Positions 8,461 to 18,161 are shown, counted from the first letter of the stretch. The stretch is DNA of 61,726 nucleotides from Myxococcales bacterium (GCA_023248595.1 JAHFEG010000012.1:1-61726), one strand, 5' to 3'. Numbers and translations are program-made. The notes: a model not told the origin generated them from the sequence alone.

Positions 8461-9729
8461 TTATTTTCTCAAAGAATAAAGAGGAAAAGTTTCAATCAGT
8501 TCGTTTTCTTCAATGAACTGCTGACCTGCAGGAAGTACCGCCCAGGCGTTGGCACTTAGCAGTGGTTTTATTTTAAAAGATTCTTGTCCTGATAAGAGTT
8601 GTACTTGTAGTTGATTTTGGTGAAAGATGAGGTTGGCTTTGAAAAAACATTGCAGGGTTGTTGGTTTTTCAATGCGGTTGGTCGTGCGTGCTAAAATCGG
8701 TTTCTCTTCCGTTGAGCCATATAAACTTCGCAAGCAGGGTTCGATAAAAAAGCGCACACCGGTTGCGGCGGGAACTGGATTGCCAGGGAATCCCAAAAAA
8801 AGAGCCATCGGCTTTTCTTTTTCTGTCGGTATTTGAGCAAACAGCATCGGCTTGCCTGGCCTGATCGCAACTTTATGAAAAAGAATTTCAGCGCCCATTT
8901 TCTCCAAAGCCTCACGTATAAAATCATGTTTGCCAACGGACACTGCACCAGTTGAAACAATTAAATCAGGTTTGTCTTCTAGAATTATTTTTATTAATTT
9001 TGTGAAGCACTCAGCGTCGTCTGGTACTGAACCATGAAAATGAGGCGACGCTCCTAGCATGGAAATTGCTGAAATCAGATAAGGCGCTGTTGAATTATAA
9101 ATCGATCCATCAACCAAGTCTGCCTCGGTATGAGGGACCAATTCTTTTCCTGTTGATATCACGGCAATGCGTGGTTTTCTAAAAACAGAAACAGAGGAAA
9201 TGCCAACACTGGTTAATGCCATGATGTGTTCTGGTCCTAGAAAAATGCCTTTGGCTACCAGAAATTCTCCTTGTGCGATATCTGCACCAGCTGAACGAAT
9301 ATTTTCTTCCGGAAGAAGCGATCGTTTGATGATAATTTTCTGACCGCCTATTTTTTCTATTTCTTCCATTTTAATGACGGCATTGAGGTGAAGATGACGA
9401 GGAATCGGTGCTCCTGTCATAATTTCAACGGCAACAGGAAGATCGGAATTTGTTGCTTGAAGATGACGCGAGTGCTCACCCGCGGCAAGTGAGCCTAAAA
9501 TAAAAAAAGTAAGTGGATTTGTTTCAGAAGCTCTGGTTGTTAAATCGCTGGAGACGGCAAATCCATCCATGGCAGAATTATCGAAAGGCGGAGAATCTTT
9601 TCGTGAATAGACTTTTTGCGCTGTGACTCGACCCACTGAATTTTCGACATCAACCCATTCAGTATCCAGAAATCTTCCTGAAGCTTTTTGCTTGATAATT
9701 GCTTGTGCTGTTTCATAAGAAATCATCAA
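8461..9729 (-). CDS. moeA: Molybdopterin molybdenumtransferase MoeA
   Basis: MoeA inserts molybdate into adenylylated molybdopterin. The N-terminal region has SPPFDNSAMDGFAV (active-site loop) at about 45-58. The central MoCF-binding domain has STGAVSVGKHDFI and LGFPGNPVPAATGVRFF. The C-terminal domain IV extends to residue 422. Its start overlaps the stop of the moaC-moaB fusion by 4 bases (ATGA), so the two are coupled. Confidence 0.95.
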   Translation of the reverse strand: MMISYETAQAIIKQKASGRFLDTEWVDVENSVGRVTAQKVYSRKDSPPFDNSAMDGFAVSSDLTTRASETNPLTFFILGSLAAGEHSRHLQATNSDLPVAVEIMTGAPIPRHLHLNAVIKMEEIEKIGGQKIIIKRSLLPEENIRSAGADIAQGEFLVAKGIFLGPEHIMALTSVGISSVSVFRKPRIAVISTGKELVPHTEADLVDGSIYNSTAPYLISAISMLGASPHFHGSVPDDAECFTKLIKIILEDKPDLIVSTGAVSVGKHDFIREALEKMGAEILFHKVAIRPGKPMLFAQIPTEKEKPMALFLGFPGNPVPAATGVRFFIEPCLRSLYGSTEEKPILARTTNRIEKPTTLQCFFKANLIFHQNQLQVQLLSGQESFKIKPLLSANAWAVLPAGQQFIEENELIETFPLYSLRK

Positions 9730-10676
9730 GAAAATCCTTTATGATTGCCACCGTTAATAATCTGTAGTGTGTGCTCGAGGATCGGTTGCAGGATATTCAT
9801 ACCTTCTGTTACAGCTTTTAGGCTTCCAGGCAATGAAATGACCAAGGTGTTTTGAATAAGCCCTGCATGACATTGACTTAACCAAGCCATAGGTGTTTGT
9901 TTACTTCCTTCGTGGCGTAGCAGTTCGCCAATGCCGGGGATTTCTTTCGTTATGACATGATTTAGGGCTGATACAGTCACATCGCGCGGCCCAAGGCCGG
10001 TGCCGCCAGTGGTGACAATCAAATCGATTTGTGTTTCACGAGCAAGCTTAGAAAGAGCGGATTGAATAAGAGATTTTTCATCGGGAACAACCAAAATATT
10101 TTCACAGGAAGCACCCCAAGAAATTAATTGATCAGCAATGAAAGGGCCAGAAGAATCATTTGCTTGTTTCTGAAAACAACGATCGCTAACAGTGATGACT
10201 GCGGCCCGGTAATTCTGCAGCAGTGTAAGTTGTTTTATGTTTGTATCTGAGCGTCCACCTTCTTTTAAAACAACAGATATATCAGAGATAGTAAGGTCTT
10301 TGTCGACCCCTTTGGTGATATCATAAATACAAAGTAGCGCCGCCACGACACCCTGCAAAGCCTCCATCTCGACACCGGTTTTGGCAAAAGCAGAAACCTC
10401 ACAAGTTACTGAAACAAATTGATCATGAACGTCACATTGTACTTGAACATAGTCGAGAGGCAAAGGATGGCAAAGAGGTAGAAGTTCAGCAGTACGTTTT
10501 GCCACTGTAATGCCCGTGACCTGTGCAATGGCTAAGGCGTCACCTTTTGGCAAAGACTTAGTACGAATTTTTTCTAAGGTATCTACTTTTGCATATAGGC
10601 GGCCACAGGCAATGGCTCGCCTTTGCGTCGCGGTTTTTGGACTAATATCAATCATGTGATTTTGAGAATGATGCAT
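9726..10676 (-). CDS. moaCB: Bifunctional MoaC-MoaB (cyclic pyranopterin synthase / molybdopterin adenylyltransferase)
   Basis: Two cofactor-synthesis domains are fused in one 316-residue chain. Residues about 8-155 are MoaC (LPKGDALAIAQVTGITVAKR, LCHPLPLDYVQV, GVEMEALQGVVAALL, and KEGGRSD at its end). Residues about 165-315 are a MoaB/Mog adenylyltransferase domain (AAVITVSDRC, DLIVTTGGTGLGPRDVT, LVISLPGSLKAV). MoaC makes cyclic pyranopterin phosphate with MoaA; MoaB adenylylates molybdopterin for MoeA. MoaCB fusions are known in other bacteria. Likely first gene of the moaCB-moeA-moaD-moaE operon. Confidence 0.94.
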   Translation of the reverse strand: MHHSQNHMIDISPKTATQRRAIACGRLYAKVDTLEKIRTKSLPKGDALAIAQVTGITVAKRTAELLPLCHPLPLDYVQVQCDVHDQFVSVTCEVSAFAKTGVEMEALQGVVAALLCIYDITKGVDKDLTISDISVVLKEGGRSDTNIKQLTLLQNYRAAVITVSDRCFQKQANDSSGPFIADQLISWGASCENILVVPDEKSLIQSALSKLARETQIDLIVTTGGTGLGPRDVTVSALNHVITKEIPGIGELLRHEGSKQTPMAWLSQCHAGLIQNTLVISLPGSLKAVTEGMNILQPILEHTLQIINGGNHKGFS

Positions 10677-10719
10677 CCCAATTTTCTAGCATGATCAATT
10701 CTCAAGGCAAGTGAAGCTG

Positions 10720-12825
10720 TTAGACTTTGAGTTTAAAAATTTTCATGTGAGGCGTGATAATGAAAGGTTCAAAATAGCGAGAATCGGTTTCTTCCAGGAC
10801 AAAAAGTTTAATGAAAGTACTGTTTGCAATTCTGTTATCAGTCAAAATAACCGTGTTGTAATCTTTCATAAAAATGAGGCTTAAGTCTCCTTTGGCATGT
10901 AGGGGTATTTTTTTAACAAGTAGGCGATCCTTTTCGTATTCGGTGGTAATTAGGCTGGCAATATTAAGTTTTGTACCACCGATATTGGCAACCCAGTTTT
11001 TTTTATCAACGCTAACCTGTTCACTTAACTGAAGGAGTTCTTTTCCTTCTTTGAAATGTCTGGTGGCAAGAAAGAAATAAGGGTGTCTTTGTTTGCTGGT
11101 AGCAAGATCAATATTGGAAAAATTTTGCATAGCATTTACGAGATCAACCATTCGATAGGGAAGAACCAGAAATACGTTATTTTTTTTAGGAGGAAGTGGA
11201 AAATTTTCATTAGCAACTGCTTCTAAAAACTGATTGGGATCTTTAACATGATTGAGCGCCATATAGTTTTCAATATATCCAGGTGCATTGTTTCCGCGAA
11301 TTCTTGTCCAATAGTCGTGCTCTGTTGCAATCCGTAGCATGTGAGCAGCAGCAGTTAAATTGCCATCTATCAGAGCAAAAGCGACAGGAAGATTAACATC
11401 GCCACCATGTTTGTTGCCATCGATAAATGCGTGTGCATTGGTATAATAACGCAAAGGATGCCCATAGTCCCACCAACTAATAATATAGTCATTTGGTTTT
11501 GTAAAATTGGAAAAATGATTAAGGACAGCAATTTCTTTATCGTTAAAAATTCTAATAAATTTGACTGGGAGGACGCTTAGATAATTTATATAGAGCGCCA
11601 AAATAGTCGCTGCGGCAACGGCTCTGTATCTATACTGAGAAGGATTCAAGCGTTGAGTAATCAATCTAAAAAAGTAGCCTAGTCCAAGAGCCATCACCGG
11701 AGCAGCATAGATTGTGAAACGCAAACCTCCGAATAAGGCTAAAAGTCCTAGACCTGCCATTGGCAGTGTGAAAAGAAGTGGACGGTAGGCAAGTAAGGAC
11801 AAACCATAGCCAAGGCAGGCTAAGATGAAAAGGATCAGATGACCACTAATACGTTCAGCCATGTATGAGAAAGAAATGTGTTGTGCTTCTCTGACAGTGG
11901 AGATGACATTATAAAATTGTAAAGAAGATGTTGCTACCTCGTCTCCTCGCACAAGATATTGCCGTAGTTGCGACAAAAGTGGATCGATGCCACCTGTGGC
12001 AGCAAAATAAATAAAAGTCGCTGAAAATAGATACCAAAAAAATTTGTTGGAAAGTTGTGGTCGATAGTAAAAAAAAGCGCAAAGGCAAATTGCTAAAGCT
12101 ATTTTAGTGGTTGGGGTTAACCCTATAATGCCCAGCAACAAAAAAAAGGCGATTTGATAATTAAATAGATTTTTTCTGTCGAAGACTAAAGTGTAAAAAA
12201 TGATTCCAGCGAATAGGGCTGTATTTAAGGAATAGGCTTGAGGATACCACCATTGCGAAACAACAATGGTGGTGGTGATTAATGGCAAATAAAATTTTTG
12301 CTTTGATATGACGCCAGCCATTACAAAGTAGGTCGCAAACATCGGCAAAACAACGGTGAGCATATCGGTGTCGTAGTAGCCTGTCTGAGAGCGAATATAA
12401 TAGCTATGAACAACGCTGCCCATGAGTGCAGCAATAAATCCCATTGTGGTTTGACGAATGCTGTGGCCGATTAAGACAAGAGGGATAACAATAAGTGATG
12501 CTACAAAGGCAGGCATAAAAAATACAAGAGTTTCAAAATTGAGCGGCAATATTTTGGCCAAGAAGGCCGTGGTTTGTGCGAGCAGCGAACCGCTTGGAGA
12601 AGCAAATGTATGTTCTTTCCCGGGTTGCAATAGATCGAGGGCACCCTTGGCAAAGAAGTAACCATCGGGAGTATTGATGAATTCTCCGCTTTCCTTGAGG
12701 CCTTCTATCGACGTGTAGTTAGATAAAAAAAGCCGAAATCCCACAGAAAAAACATAAGCAATGGCGATGAGCATCCACGTTAATTTTAAGCTGATACGTT
12801 CTTCTTGTAGTTTTAGCCAATGCAT
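10720..12825 (-). CDS. pglB: PglB/STT3-type oligosaccharyltransferase
   Basis: This is a polytopic membrane enzyme of the STT3 family that transfers lipid-linked glycan to Asn of N-X-S/T sites in the periplasm. The N-terminal 430 residues hold about a dozen membrane segments. The first loop carries DGYFFAKGALDLL, followed by SQTGYYDTDML (about 145-156), the metal-binding DxD-like motif of PglB. The C-terminal periplasmic domain starts with the hallmark SWWDYGHPLRYYTNA at about 450, then FIDGNKHGGDVNLP. At 701 residues it matches Campylobacter PglB. It sits between moaCB and moaA with no glycosyltransferase or flippase neighbour. Confidence 0.93.
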   Translation of the reverse strand: MHWLKLQEERISLKLTWMLIAIAYVFSVGFRLFLSNYTSIEGLKESGEFINTPDGYFFAKGALDLLQPGKEHTFASPSGSLLAQTTAFLAKILPLNFETLVFFMPAFVASLIVIPLVLIGHSIRQTTMGFIAALMGSVVHSYYIRSQTGYYDTDMLTVVLPMFATYFVMAGVISKQKFYLPLITTTIVVSQWWYPQAYSLNTALFAGIIFYTLVFDRKNLFNYQIAFFLLLGIIGLTPTTKIALAICLCAFFYYRPQLSNKFFWYLFSATFIYFAATGGIDPLLSQLRQYLVRGDEVATSSLQFYNVISTVREAQHISFSYMAERISGHLILFILACLGYGLSLLAYRPLLFTLPMAGLGLLALFGGLRFTIYAAPVMALGLGYFFRLITQRLNPSQYRYRAVAAATILALYINYLSVLPVKFIRIFNDKEIAVLNHFSNFTKPNDYIISWWDYGHPLRYYTNAHAFIDGNKHGGDVNLPVAFALIDGNLTAAAHMLRIATEHDYWTRIRGNNAPGYIENYMALNHVKDPNQFLEAVANENFPLPPKKNNVFLVLPYRMVDLVNAMQNFSNIDLATSKQRHPYFFLATRHFKEGKELLQLSEQVSVDKKNWVANIGGTKLNIASLITTEYEKDRLLVKKIPLHAKGDLSLIFMKDYNTVILTDNRIANSTFIKLFVLEETDSRYFEPFIITPHMKIFKLKV

Positions 12826-12893
12826 TCATGTTGCCTTTTGAAAAAGGATAGAGGCAAAGCTTATAGCAGAGGATAAAAATTTATTTCATCAGG

Positions 12894-13877
12894 CTATCCG
12901 CCGATGATAGCGAAATGTGAAGTGTTGCCGTACTTGCCATCATGCAGAGAATGCGAAGAAGTTTTATAGGTGATCAGACTTTGGATGCGATTAATTAATT
13001 CAGGCAGCTGTTCTTCTCGTTGCAGCATTGATCTTAAATCATAATTTTGGTCACCAAATAGACATAACTTAAGTCCGCCTTGGCTCGTGATCCGTAGACG
13101 GTTGCAGGTTGAGCAAAAATCTTTTGAGTAAGGTGCGATAATACCAATTCGTCCTTGATAATCAGAGTGGCTGAATTCTATAGCAGGTCCTGCGCTAATT
13201 TCTCGAGGTAGTATTTGCCATCCAGCCGCGATTAATTTTGTTTTAATGAAATCAGCCGAGACGTGAGATCGACGAAACAGCGATAGATTGGAACCTGTTT
13301 GCATCAGTTCAATGAATCTCACCGTAATGGGTAGATTTTTTGTGAAGGCGATAAAAGCATCGACATCTTGAGAGTTGCCATCTTTGAGTAATACTGCGTT
13401 AATTTTAACAGCGGTATATTGGAGCGATAGAGCAAGGTGTATTCCTGTGATAATTTTTTTGAGATTTGATTTTCCGGTTATTTTTTCGAAACGCTCTTCG
13501 TTCAGGCTATCCATGCTGACGTTAATTCTGCTAATGCCGGCTTTTTGTAAGCTTTCAGCCATTTCATCAAATTTATAACCGTTAGTAGACAAAGCGACTT
13601 GCGCAATTCCGGGAATGCTGGCCACTGTAGAAATAATATCGAGGATATCCTTTCTGATCGTGGGTTCTCCTCCAGTGATGCGTACTTTGGTGAAGCCAAG
13701 CCTTGAAAAGCCATGCACTAAATTTTTGATTTCATTTAAAGCGAGAGGTTCTTGCTCTTGTTTTGATTTTGTATAGCCGTTGGGCAGGCAATAAACGCAT
13801 TTGAAATTACAAACATCGGTGACGGATAAACGCAGATAGGTAAATTGTCGTTGGAAGGAATCATGTAAGGTGAGCAT
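12894..13877 (-). CDS. moaA: GTP 3',8-cyclase MoaA
   Basis: This radical-SAM enzyme makes 3',8-cyclo-GTP, the first step of molybdopterin synthesis. The N-terminal cluster is CNFKCVYC (Cx3Cx2C, about 23-30), with the GGEP motif (RITGGEPTIRKDI). The second C-terminal cluster is CSTCNRLRITSQGGLKLC. The chain ends in Gly-Gly (FAIIGG), which MoaA needs for activity. Its 5' end overlaps the aldehyde dehydrogenase 3' end by 17 bases. It is separated from the rest of the moa genes by pglB. Confidence 0.96.
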   Translation of the reverse strand: MLTLHDSFQRQFTYLRLSVTDVCNFKCVYCLPNGYTKSKQEQEPLALNEIKNLVHGFSRLGFTKVRITGGEPTIRKDILDIISTVASIPGIAQVALSTNGYKFDEMAESLQKAGISRINVSMDSLNEERFEKITGKSNLKKIITGIHLALSLQYTAVKINAVLLKDGNSQDVDAFIAFTKNLPITVRFIELMQTGSNLSLFRRSHVSADFIKTKLIAAGWQILPREISAGPAIEFSHSDYQGRIGIIAPYSKDFCSTCNRLRITSQGGLKLCLFGDQNYDLRSMLQREEQLPELINRIQSLITYKTSSHSLHDGKYGNTSHFAIIGG

Positions 13878-15255
13878 TCGTGATTTCGCTTTCCCAAATT
13901 GTTTTTGTGTTAACGAAAGACAAGAGGCCTTCTTTTCCTAATTCACGTCCAAATCCAGAGTTTTTGACGCCGCCAAATGGCAGTCGCGGATCGGATCGAA
14001 CGAAATCATTGATAAAGATCATGCCACATTCTAAATTCTGCAAAAAGTCTTCGATTCGTTTCGGCTGATGTGTCCATATGCTAGCGCCTAGTCCGTAGGG
14101 AGTTGCATTGGCGATTGTGAGCGCTTCGGCATCAGTTTGAAAAGAAATCAATGTGGCGATAGGGCCAAATGTTTCTTCATGCCAAATGCGCATGGATGAG
14201 TTGACATGAGTAATCACCGTTGGTGGATAAAAAAATCCGATACCGTCGGGGATTTTACCGCCGCAATGAATTTGTGCGCCATGTTTTTTGGCATCAAGGA
14301 CTTGCGCGTGCAGATCATCGCGTTGTGCTTTAGTGGCAAGAGGACCTAATTGTGTCAAAGAATCGATTGGGTTTCCTGTGACAAATGTTTTGATTGCGGC
14401 GACAAATTTTTCGCAAAATGAATCCATCAATGCGCGATGTACGAGAAATCGCTTAGCGCAAATGCAACTTTGTCCGCTGTTCAATAGTCGTGATGTTGCC
14501 GCTGCAACAACAGCTGCATCCAAATTGGCATCGTCAAAAACCAAAAAAGGATCACTGCCACCTAATTCCATCACGCAGGGTTTTAGAGATGCACCTGCTA
14601 ATTTAGCGACAGTGCTGCCCGCTTTTTCACTTCCTGTGAGAGAGATGGCTTTGACCTCTGGATGCGCGATCATTTTTTCGATCTCTGCATGAGAGACAAA
14701 AAGAGATTGTACGATTCCTGATGGGGCCTTTGTGTTTTGAAAAATACGCTCAATGGCTAAAGCGCACTGCGGTACATTGGCGGCATGTTTGAGTAAAATA
14801 ACATTGCCAGCCATCAATGCCGGAGCAGCGACTCTGAAAAATTGCCAAAAAGGAAAATTCCAAGGCATGATTGTTAAAATAATGCCGAGGGGATCTCTGC
14901 GCACGATGGAATATTTTGCTTCTGTTTTTTCAGTTTCATCTGCTAAAAATTGTGCAGCATGAGCCGCATAATATCGGCAGGTCAAAGCGCACTTTTGGAT
15001 TTCAGCTTCGCCTTGACTAATGGGCTTACCCATTTCTTCGGCCATGAGAGCAGCGTAATAAGTTGCATTATTTTCGAGATCGAGCGCAACTGCTTCTAAA
15101 ATATGCGAGCGTTGTTTAATGGACCAGGATCGCCATGTTGAGAATGCGACACTCCCCAGTTGCATTGCTTGATTTGTTTGCTGGGGTGAAAAAAATGGAA
15201 ACGATTGTTTCAAGGTTTCAGTGGTTGGGTCAAGTGTTTGAAAACCAGAAGACAT
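13861..15255 (-). CDS. NAD(P)-dependent aldehyde dehydrogenase (succinate-semialdehyde type)
   Basis: It oxidises an aldehyde to the acid using NAD(P). The cofactor region has TIMPWNFPFWQFFRVAAPALMAGN-like sequence and KHAANVPQCA. The catalytic Glu is in VMELGGSDPFLV, the catalytic Cys in LNSGQSCICAKRF (about 265), and the C-terminal PFGGVKNSGFGREL is typical. The short chain (464) and these motifs fit the GabD/Sad group, but the substrate is not proven. Overlap with moaA suggests co-transcription without a functional link that I can see. Confidence 0.88.
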   Translation of the reverse strand: MSSGFQTLDPTTETLKQSFPFFSPQQTNQAMQLGSVAFSTWRSWSIKQRSHILEAVALDLENNATYYAALMAEEMGKPISQGEAEIQKCALTCRYYAAHAAQFLADETEKTEAKYSIVRRDPLGIILTIMPWNFPFWQFFRVAAPALMAGNVILLKHAANVPQCALAIERIFQNTKAPSGIVQSLFVSHAEIEKMIAHPEVKAISLTGSEKAGSTVAKLAGASLKPCVMELGGSDPFLVFDDANLDAAVVAAATSRLLNSGQSCICAKRFLVHRALMDSFCEKFVAAIKTFVTGNPIDSLTQLGPLATKAQRDDLHAQVLDAKKHGAQIHCGGKIPDGIGFFYPPTVITHVNSSMRIWHEETFGPIATLISFQTDAEALTIANATPYGLGASIWTHQPKRIEDFLQNLECGMIFINDFVRSDPRLPFGGVKNSGFGRELGKEGLLSFVNTKTIWESEITNAHLT

Positions 15256-15313
15256 TCAAAATTCCTTTTGTGGTCAGTTGCATCTTTCTGGATAAGTATG
15301 CAATGAGAGTCAT

Positions 15314-16120
15314 ATGGCTACTTATGCGATAGGCGATATTCAGGGATGTTACAAAACCTTAAAACGGTTATTAAAGAGAATTTCGTTTAATCGCAAACAA
15401 GATCGTATTTTTTTGGTAGGTGATTTGGTAAATCGAGGTCCCAATTCCCTCGATGTTTTACGTTGGGCAAAAGATTCTGGTCGGCAGATTGTGGCTGTTT
15501 TAGGAAATCACGACCTGCATTTGTTGGCGATTGCATTAGGTGTCAGCAGCCGGCGTAGCCAAAAAACATTGGAGCCGATTTTGAGAGCGAAAGATCGGGA
15601 TGATTTGCTCGAATGGCTTGTGAAACGGCCTTTGATTTATAAAGAAGGTCGCCTCGTGTTAGTTCATGCAGGTATATTGCCAGCTTGGTCAATTGATGAG
15701 GCCATGAAAAATGTGCACAAAACAGAGAAGTTAATACGTAGTAAGAAAGCCGGTGAATTTTTAAAAAGATGGTACAAGGTCGAGGCAACAAAGTGGAGCG
15801 ATAATCTAGAAGGTTACGAGCGACATGCGGTGGTGCTAAACGCCTGTACGCGCATGCGGCTATGTCGGAATCTAAAAGAAATGGATTTATCATTTACCGG
15901 ACCGCCTGAAGATGCACCGGCAGGGTTAAAGCCTTGGTTCGGTGTTTCTGGACGAAAAAGTGCGGACCACACTATTATATTTGGTCATTGGGCAGCGCTG
16001 GGTGTTCGCGTAACCCATAACGTAATTGCCTTAGACTCTGGTTGCGTTTGGGGTGGCGCCTTAACTGCCCTTAGGTTGGAAGATGGTGCAATTTTCACAG
16101 AACCATCTGCCGAAAATTAG
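15314..16120 (+). CDS. apaH: Symmetrical bis(5'-nucleosyl)-tetraphosphatase ApaH
   Basis: ApaH hydrolyses Ap4A to two ADP and removes Np4 caps from RNA. The metallophosphatase motifs are all present: GDIQGCY (7-13), LVGDLVNRGPNSLDVL, LGNHDLHLLA, and later LVHAGILPAWS and IFGHWAALGV. At 268 residues it is standard length. It is divergent from the aldehyde dehydrogenase, with 58 bases between starts, and is followed 25 bases later by a hydrolase and then lgt on the same strand. Confidence 0.95.
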   Translation: MATYAIGDIQGCYKTLKRLLKRISFNRKQDRIFLVGDLVNRGPNSLDVLRWAKDSGRQIVAVLGNHDLHLLAIALGVSSRRSQKTLEPILRAKDRDDLLEWLVKRPLIYKEGRLVLVHAGILPAWSIDEAMKNVHKTEKLIRSKKAGEFLKRWYKVEATKWSDNLEGYERHAVVLNACTRMRLCRNLKEMDLSFTGPPEDAPAGLKPWFGVSGRKSADHTIIFGHWAALGVRVTHNVIALDSGCVWGGALTALRLEDGAIFTEPSAEN

Positions 16121-16145
16121 AGAAATTTACGTGTAAGGCTTAAGA

Positions 16146-16919
16146 ATGTTGCTTGAAAAAAAATACATCCAAGTCTCTGGGATAAAAATATTCTACTTGG
16201 AGGGTGGAAAGCATCTTTCGAGAGAGGGAACGCGCATTTTTTTGCATGGTTGGGGTCTAACGAGTCAGGCATTTGAGAAAACCATCGCCCAACTAAGTGA
16301 GCATTATCACGTAATTGCTTTGGATTTGCCTGGATTTGGTCGCTCAGATCGACAAGTGCGTTTTTGGGGATATGAAGCTTATGCGCAGTTTCTAGATGCA
16401 TTTTTAAAAAAGTTAAACATTGCCCAGGCGCATTTGATAGGGCAGTCAATGGGCGGAGGTATCTGTATGGCGACGGGGGCGCTATTTGGATCGCAGGTGA
16501 AAAGTATTGTTTTGTTAAACTCAGCAGGCGTTCCGATGCGCACAATGCCTTCATTTAAAATACGGATCAAGGAAATCGTTGAGCAATCTCATCAAAGCGG
16601 ATATCGCTTTGAGAATTGTCGCATTCTAAATGCACTTATTTATAATTCTGTGAGGCATTTACGTTTTTTGGCAATGTCGATCCATTTGCCCGTCAAGCAT
16701 GACTTAAGGCCATTGTTAAAACGTATTAAGGTGCCGTGTTTGCTGGCTTGGGGAAAAAAGGATGCCATGTTGCCTGTCGAAGTTGCCTATGAATTACAAA
16801 AACATTTAGAGCAAGCAACGGTAAGGGTTCTGCAAGAAGGCCATCATGAATGGAGTGTCGTCTATCCTGAAAAGTTAGTGGCACTTGTAAAGCAGTTTTA
16901 TGCCGAGCACAAATTGTGA
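16146..16919 (+). CDS. Alpha/beta-hydrolase
   Basis: This is a cytosolic alpha/beta-fold hydrolase, probably an esterase. The oxyanion region is FLHGWGLTSQ, the nucleophile elbow is LIGQSMGGG (Ser at about 100), the acid is likely Asp in WGKKDAMLP, and the His is in EGHHEWSV near the C-terminus. At 257 residues it has the compact core plus a small lid. The substrate cannot be named. Its TGA overlaps the GTG start of lgt, so the pair is translationally coupled. Confidence 0.85.
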   Translation: MLLEKKYIQVSGIKIFYLEGGKHLSREGTRIFLHGWGLTSQAFEKTIAQLSEHYHVIALDLPGFGRSDRQVRFWGYEAYAQFLDAFLKKLNIAQAHLIGQSMGGGICMATGALFGSQVKSIVLLNSAGVPMRTMPSFKIRIKEIVEQSHQSGYRFENCRILNALIYNSVRHLRFLAMSIHLPVKHDLRPLLKRIKVPCLLAWGKKDAMLPVEVAYELQKHLEQATVRVLQEGHHEWSVVYPEKLVALVKQFYAEHKL

Positions 16920-17731
16920 TCCCCGTATTGGCGAATGTATGGGGATACACTGTCCAGTCTTATGTGATTTTAATTATACTTAGTTTTGTTTTAGGAATTT
17001 TTACCATTGCCAAAATGGCAAGGAAAGATAACCGCGGATGGAACGAAATCATCGATGTTTTAACGGTGATGAGCTTATCTGCGTTAATAGGATCTAAACT
17101 TTTCCATGTATTACTGGAAGCGCGTGGGCATCTATTGTCAGATGGAAGCGAAGCCTCAGGTATTCTGGAATTACTGCAAGATGATCCCTGGCATTGGGCG
17201 CGGTTTCTGGATCCCGGCTATGTCTTTTACGGGGGGCTTTTAGTTTCTGCTCTCGCCACCTGGGTTTTTACCCTGAAAAGACGGATTGCTCGCCCGCTGC
17301 TTTATGGTGACTATGCAGCCTTTGCCCTGGCTATTGGCATCTTTTTTGGCCGTTTAGGATGTTTTTTGGCTGGCTGCTGTTTTGGGGCTTCTGGCGAACA
17401 AATCCCTTGGGCGATTTCTTATTCTAATCAGCCTTTGTCAGAGCTGGGGCCCGTTCATCCAACACAATTATATGATGCGCTGTATGGCGTTTGGGCATGT
17501 TGGTGGTTGAGACGACAATATTTGAAGAGACAATTTGATGGGGAGACTTTTTTATGCTTCTTGCTCAGCTATAGCGTGTGGCGTTTCGCAACAGAGTTTT
17601 ACAGGGGAGATACCGATCGCGAGGTCTGGCTTTCTTATTTCTCTAATTCCCAGCTCATTTCTGTCATATTATTTTTAACTTCACTGGTACTTTTTAAATG
17701 GGCAAGATCGCGATCCTCGCTTGACAATTAG
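16916..17731 (+). CDS. lgt: Prolipoprotein diacylglyceryl transferase Lgt
   Basis: Lgt moves diacylglycerol from phosphatidylglycerol to the lipobox Cys of prolipoproteins in the inner membrane. Motifs include FYGGLLVSALATW, GRLGCFLAGCCFG (the family signature with conserved Arg) and PVHPTQLYDAL, then RFATEFYRGDTDR. Seven or so membrane segments span the 271 residues. It begins with GTG at 16916, overlapping the previous stop. Several lipoproteins with lipoboxes are encoded in this window. Confidence 0.94.
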   Translation: MIPVLANVWGYTVQSYVILIILSFVLGIFTIAKMARKDNRGWNEIIDVLTVMSLSALIGSKLFHVLLEARGHLLSDGSEASGILELLQDDPWHWARFLDPGYVFYGGLLVSALATWVFTLKRRIARPLLYGDYAAFALAIGIFFGRLGCFLAGCCFGASGEQIPWAISYSNQPLSELGPVHPTQLYDALYGVWACWWLRRQYLKRQFDGETFLCFLLSYSVWRFATEFYRGDTDREVWLSYFSNSQLISVILFLTSLVLFKWARSRSSLDN

Positions 17732-17749
17732 CTTCGAGTCTAGTTTGAT
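17721..17749 (+). promoter_or_regulatory. Candidate sigma-70 promoter for rplU-rpmA
   Basis: A perfect -35 hexamer TTGACA (17721-17726) is followed after 17 bases by TTTGAT (17744-17749), a 4/6 match to the -10 consensus. It lies inside the 3' end of lgt, about 85 bases before the rplU start. Good -35 and spacing, modest -10. Confidence 0.45.
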
Positions 17750-17783
17750 GCTCAGCTGTCGCCACCCCAAAGCCCCAATTGGC

Positions 17784-17819
17784 CGCTTTTAGGGGGTAAA
17801 CATTTTAAGCATAAAAGCG
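17784..17819 (+). promoter_or_regulatory. Stem in the rplU leader
   Basis: CGCTTTTA (17784-17791) and TAAAAGCG (17812-17819) form a perfect 8-bp dyad with a 20-base loop, ending about 4 bases before the GAGGA ribosome-binding site of rplU. It could be an autoregulatory leader of the bL21 operon; this is inference. No T-run follows, so it is not a terminator. Confidence 0.35.
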
Positions 17820-17831
17820 CGAGGATTAAAT

Positions 17832-18161
17832 ATGTACGCCATTTTTGAAACTGGGGGAAAGCAGCACCGCGTTACCCCAGGTGAAAACCTAAGAATCGAT
17901 TTATTGAGAGAAACCAAAAAAGGAGACTCTCTTGTTTTTGACCGCGTTTTAATGGTAAGCGGCGAAACCTGTGTTGTTGGTCGGCCTTATGTTGCCAGTG
18001 CTAAAGTTTTAGCAACTGTGACCTGTATGGGCAGTGACGGTGCCGGCGTTAAAGATAAAAAAGTTCATGTGTTTAAAAAGAAGCGCCGCCAAGGATATCA
18101 AAAATCCATTGGACACAGACAACGTTATACTGAGATTCATATCAACTCTATTGAGTCGTAG
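17832..18161 (+). CDS. rplU: 50S ribosomal protein bL21
   Basis: This large-subunit protein starts [18 protein letters not shown], the family N-terminus, and ends in the basic [20 protein letters not shown] segment that contacts 23S rRNA. Length is 109, slightly over the usual 103. The ribosome-binding site GAGGA precedes the ATG. It is followed by rpmA as in nearly all bacteria. obgE, the usual third gene, is missing here. Confidence 0.97.
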   Translation: MYAIFETGGKQHRVTPGENLRIDLLRETKKGDSLVFDRVLMVSGETCVVGRPYVASAKVLATVTCMGSDGAGVKDKKVHVFKKKRRQGYQKSIGHRQRYTEIHINSIES

